A stretch of DNA of 10,974 bases from Opitutia bacterium UBA977 (GTDB lineage Bacteria; Verrucomicrobiota; Verrucomicrobiia; Opitutales; Coraliomargaritaceae): NCBI GenBank assembly GCA_002292345.1, contig DBBT01000017.1, forward strand, positions 13,871-24,844, read 5' to 3'. Below are positions 7,222 through 10,974 of the stretch, in pieces (position 1 is the stretch's first letter; each line of letters begins with the position of its first letter). The notes beneath the pieces are model-generated. The model was not told the origin of the DNA. It did not search any database and worked only from the letters and a program-made list of their open reading frames with translations. A program made the position numbers and the translations under genes.

Positions 7222-7530
7222 ATGAAGAAGACATTTTCGATAAACGATCGTAAAAAAACGCCCGCCCGCGTGATTGAAGCAATTAAATCAGAGCTGCGGA
7301 AATATGTGAAACGTGAGCGTAAAAAGAAATTACCCGAAGGTGTGGATTTTTGGGATTTCGATTGCAAGGTTGGTGAATCTGCGGAAAAGGCGCTACCACT
7401 GCATGTGGCCGAAATTAATCAAGCACTCGATCATGCGCAGGCCGATGACTGGCAATCAGTGTATTTCGAGATCCTCGTAAAACCAGGCATACGAACGCAT
7501 AAAGCCAAAACATCCACCAGCGAGTTGTAA
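7222..7530 (+). CDS. Small conserved basic protein (DUF6172-like)
   Basis: The product is 102 residues and basic in its first half: MKKTFSINDRKKTPARVIEAIKSELRKYVKRERKKKLPEGVDFWDFDCKVG, with a lysine/arginine-rich helix at about 15-36 followed by the conserved-looking GVDFWDFDC block (40-48). A second helix (57-73) and a strand SVYFEILVKPGIRT (79-92) follow. The pattern matches a small bacterial family I remember as DUF6172; I am fairly but not fully sure of the number, and no function is known to me. The frame could be extended upstream to a TTG at 7174, but the ATG at 7222 gives the family-like start MKKTF. An aaaggag motif lies 16 bases before the ATG, farther than a normal Shine-Dalgarno. 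The gene converges on gnd with a shared terminator between them. Confidence 0.82.
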   Translation: MKKTFSINDRKKTPARVIEAIKSELRKYVKRERKKKLPEGVDFWDFDCKVGESAEKALPLHVAEINQALDHAQADDWQSVYFEILVKPGIRTHKAKTSTSEL

Positions 7531-7541
7531 TCAACAAAGAC

Positions 7542-7575
7542 AAAAAAGCCCCCTACAACTAGGAGGCCTTAATTT
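7542..7575. terminator. Bidirectional intrinsic terminator between the DUF6172-like gene and gnd
   Basis: An 8-bp stem with one mismatch (gcccccta 7548-7555 with taggaggc 7560-7567) encloses a caac loop. On the minus strand it is followed by six T (the A6 at 7542-7547), an ideal terminator 27 bases after the gnd stop. On the plus strand it is followed by the weaker cttaattt, 17 bases after the stop of the plus-strand gene. Confidence 0.85.
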
Positions 7576-7594
7576 GATAAAAGTTGCTAGGCTT

Positions 7595-9100
<1,506 letters not shown>

Positions 9101-9308
9101 AATTATTTGTGGGTTTAAAGATAGGCAGGAAATTTACTCGGCGCGGTGAGGCAAGGCTAGAGTCCAATCTATTCTTGAATAATAGTCATGTCAGTAATGG
9201 GGCGAATAGAAACAACCACAGTATTAAAAACCGAGGTATGCTAATCTTGTGTGCGCGTTACTGTCGACCGCGCTTAGTATAGTAAAATACAAGTGGGTTT
9301 TCCGGTAC

Positions 9309-9767
9309 TTAAAGGCCGAGCGCGAGCAGTCCGCCAATGAATCCCGCGACGGCGCCAAAGATAACATGGCCGACCAAGTGGAGTAGTCCTTGTTCTAGGG
9401 TGGCTTTACGATAAGCCTCGATGGGGTGGCGCTCGCTAGCAATGAACATTAGGCAGTAGCTCATGACGAGTCCGTGAAAAAATCCAAATCCGAGGCCCAG
9501 AAAGATCGCAGACGGAAAGCTCAGTGAGTTCATTGCGTTCATTAGAAGGAAATACAGCACCCCAAATACAATGCCAGCGATACTGTGAATAAGCGTGCCG
9601 AGAATGGCCGCCCGCTCGACTGTGCCAGTAAAAAAACTACCGAGCGCTATAACCATATCGACTCGCTTACTGTAAGCATGACTAACAGTGCGCATGAACA
9701 AATTCATAGCAAAAGAGCCAATCAAACCGCAGATGGCTCCTAAAATAACTAAAGTCAAATAACTCAT
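9309..9767 (-). CDS. Four-helix membrane protein of unknown function
   Basis: I do not recognise this 152-residue protein. It consists almost wholly of four hydrophobic segments (about 4-24, 55-78, 84-108 and 128-151), rich in glycine in helix-packing spacings (GxxxG-like pairs such as GLGFGFFHG and GAVAGFIGG). Five histidines (61, 98, 114, 130 and 134) lie in or close to the helices. The longest polar loop reads SERHPIEAYRKATLEQ (111-126). Histidines in the membrane and the E/H-rich loop would suit metal or cofactor binding, but nothing proves it. It lies 208 bp upstream of gnd on the same strand, with no visible terminator between them, so cotranscription is possible but not shown. The ATG has an AT-rich leader and no Shine-Dalgarno. 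Confidence 0.8.
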   Translation of the reverse strand: MSYLTLVILGAICGLIGSFAMNLFMRTVSHAYSKRVDMVIALGSFFTGTVERAAILGTLIHSIAGIVFGVLYFLLMNAMNSLSFPSAIFLGLGFGFFHGLVMSYCLMFIASERHPIEAYRKATLEQGLLHLVGHVIFGAVAGFIGGLLALGL

Positions 9768-10102
9768 AATGTTTTAATATATTACTTTAGCACAGTTTAT
9801 CGATGGGTAAAGTAGGTGAAAATTAAAAATCATTCAACCCTTTGATAACTGGTTAATTTAAACTTTAAATACGATGCCTCGCATACTCGAGCCTTTTTAC
9901 GTAATTCGCTTTAGACCTGGGCAGTATAGTCGAGGTTAATGCCTGCCACTACTTGCCTGCTCTTACTGAGAAATGCCGAGTAGAGTTGGAGGGTGATTAG
10001 GTGAGATTTAATATCTCGCCAGCCCTCCGTGGTTGACCTTGAGGGGACTTTCGCGAATTGATTGGTACACCTGCAACATTTTGTGGGTTTACATACAATA
10101 AT
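9768..10102. other. 335-bp spacer between two divergent genes
   Basis: This stretch separates the leftward membrane protein from prfA and should hold promoters for both. I find no gene, tRNA or repeat family in it. The half near 9768-9870 is AT-rich. The half near prfA contains a strong hairpin (9988-10028) and a TTGACC at 10034-10039, without a convincing -10 at normal spacing. Confidence 0.6.
9988..10028 (+). repeat. Two-part hairpin upstream of prfA
   Basis: An outer stem (ggaggg 9988-9993 with ccctcc 10023-10028) and an inner stem (ggtgagat 10000-10007 with atctcgcc 10013-10020, one G-T wobble) enclose a ttaat loop, with an internal bulge of 6 against 2 bases. No T tract follows on either strand, so it is not a standard terminator. 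It lies 74 bases before the prfA start and may be in its leader RNA. Confidence 0.6.
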
Positions 10103-10974
10103 ATGGCAAAAATTCCCGATATCGCCCCATTCCGTGCCAAGCTTGACTCCTTGGACGCTCAAATTGCTGAGCCCAACTTCTATTCTGACCAACGGCGTGC
10201 GGCGGAAGTGGGCCGAGAGCATCAACGTGTCAGTAGTTTGATCGAAAAGTTCGAAGCCTTCAATTCGGCTCATAAGGCGATCGCAGAAAATGAGGCGATG
10301 ATTGCGGATAAGGAGACCGACGAAGAAATTCGCGAAATGGCGCAAGAAGAACTAGTCGAGCTTCGAGCTCAGATTGAGACCTTAGAAAACGATGTGTTGC
10401 GCGCGATGATTCCGCCGGATCCGACTGACAGTCGTAACTCGGTGATGGAAATCCGTGGCGGCGCGGGTGGTGATGAAGCTAATATTTTCGCCGGGGATCT
10501 ATTCCGGATGTATAGCCGTTATGCCGAGCGGCGTGGCTGGAAGGTGGATGTGATGAGTACCAGTTTGGCCGATACCGGTGGCTATCGTGAAATTATCTTC
10601 AATATGACCGGCGAAGATGCCTATAAATATTTGAAATTTGAAAGTGGCGTGCACCGTGTGCAGCGTGTGCCTGTGACCGAGACGCAAGGGCGCATTCATA
10701 CTTCGACTGCCACGGTGGCCGTGTTACCTGAAGCTGAGGAAGTCGACATCGAGATTCGCACCCAAGATTTGGACATCGCGACGATGCGCGCTTCGGGAGC
10801 AGGTGGTCAGCACGTTAATACCACTGACTCTGCGGTGATGATGACGCACATCCCAACTGGAGTGACGGTATATTGCGCCGACGAACGTTCGCAGATCAAG
10901 AATCGTGCGAAGGCGTTAACCGTCATGCGCTCGCGCTTACTAAAGGCGAAAGAGGACGAGGAACATGCGAAATA
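10103..10974 (+). CDS. prfA: Peptide chain release factor 1, 5' part (runs off window)
   Basis: RF1 recognises UAA and UAG stop codons in the ribosomal A site and triggers peptide release. The frame is open from the ATG at 10103 to the window edge (290 codons plus two bases), so roughly the last 70 residues are missing. Visible are the N-terminal helical domain, the RGGAGGDEA block (118-126) with [18 protein letters not shown], and [13 protein letters not shown]. The PVT tripeptide (190-192) in that last block is the RF1 stop-codon motif, where RF2 has SPF. The catalytic GGQ at 234-236 sits in [14 protein letters not shown]; its glutamine is the usual target of PrmC methylation. The next block [14 protein letters not shown] also fits RF1. 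It starts after a leader with a strong hairpin and has no Shine-Dalgarno. Whether prmC follows cannot be seen. Confidence 0.97.
   Translation, partial: MAKIPDIAPFRAKLDSLDAQIAEPNFYSDQRRAAEVGREHQRVSSLIEKFEAFNSAHKAIAENEAMIADKETDEEIREMAQEELVELRAQIETLENDVLRAMIPPDPTDSRNSVMEIRGGAGGDEANIFAGDLFRMYSRYAERRGWKVDVMSTSLADTGGYREIIFNMTGEDAYKYLKFESGVHRVQRVPVTETQGRIHTSTATVAVLPEAEEVDIEIRTQDLDIATMRASGAGGQHVNTTDSAVMMTHIPTGVTVYCADERSQIKNRAKALTVMRSRLLKAKEDEEHAK

Noticed and set aside
9876..9898. Weak hairpin with five T, terminator-like on the plus strand
   Set aside because: The stem is only four base pairs plus one pair beyond a mismatch, and no plus-strand gene lies upstream to terminate.
9911..10345. 144-codon open frame on the minus strand upstream of and overlapping prfA
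   Set aside because: It overlaps 243 bases of clearly coding prfA in antisense and has no domain-like features, so it is a shadow plus spacer.

Overview
The window looks like ordinary chromosome from a free-living bacterium, most likely a marine member of the Verrucomicrobiota (Opitutae/Puniceicoccales type). I base this on moderate GC with AT-rich spacers, a plant/cyanobacterial-type IspH, a 6-phosphogluconate dehydrogenase with an insertion, and near-absence of Shine-Dalgarno sequences. The lineage is inference from protein character only; no rRNA gene is present. I see no phage, transposon, CRISPR array, tRNA or rRNA gene.

Layout: the 3' part of miaB (+, 1-933) converges on an osmC-ispH pair (-, 1120-3305). 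A divergent spacer separates osmC from a rightward group: a small RelE/ParE-fold-like protein (3446-3814), pssA (3829-4698), then dnaN (4941-6068) behind an AT-rich leader. A terminator follows dnaN, overlapped by a likely promoter for a membrane protein of unknown function (6236-7126). Next comes a 102-residue conserved small protein (7222-7530). It converges on gnd (-, 7595-9100), with a bidirectional terminator between them. A four-helix membrane protein (-, 9309-9767) lies upstream of gnd. The window closes with the 5' part of prfA (+, 10103 to the edge), preceded by 335 bp without a gene that contains a strong hairpin.

The recognised genes are housekeeping: tRNA modification (MiaB), isoprenoid precursor synthesis (IspH), phosphatidylserine synthesis (PssA), the replication clamp (DnaN), the oxidative pentose phosphate pathway (Gnd) and translation termination (RF1). 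They do not form one pathway.

I found no clear new multi-gene system. The points most worth a second look are: the roughly 130-residue extra N-terminal region on IspH with regularly spaced cysteines; a perfect 20-bp palindrome followed by six T inside ispH, antisense to it; an orphan RelE-like gene tightly linked to pssA; the lack of Shine-Dalgarno motifs at every visible start; an overlapping terminator and promoter after dnaN; and the hairpin before prfA.
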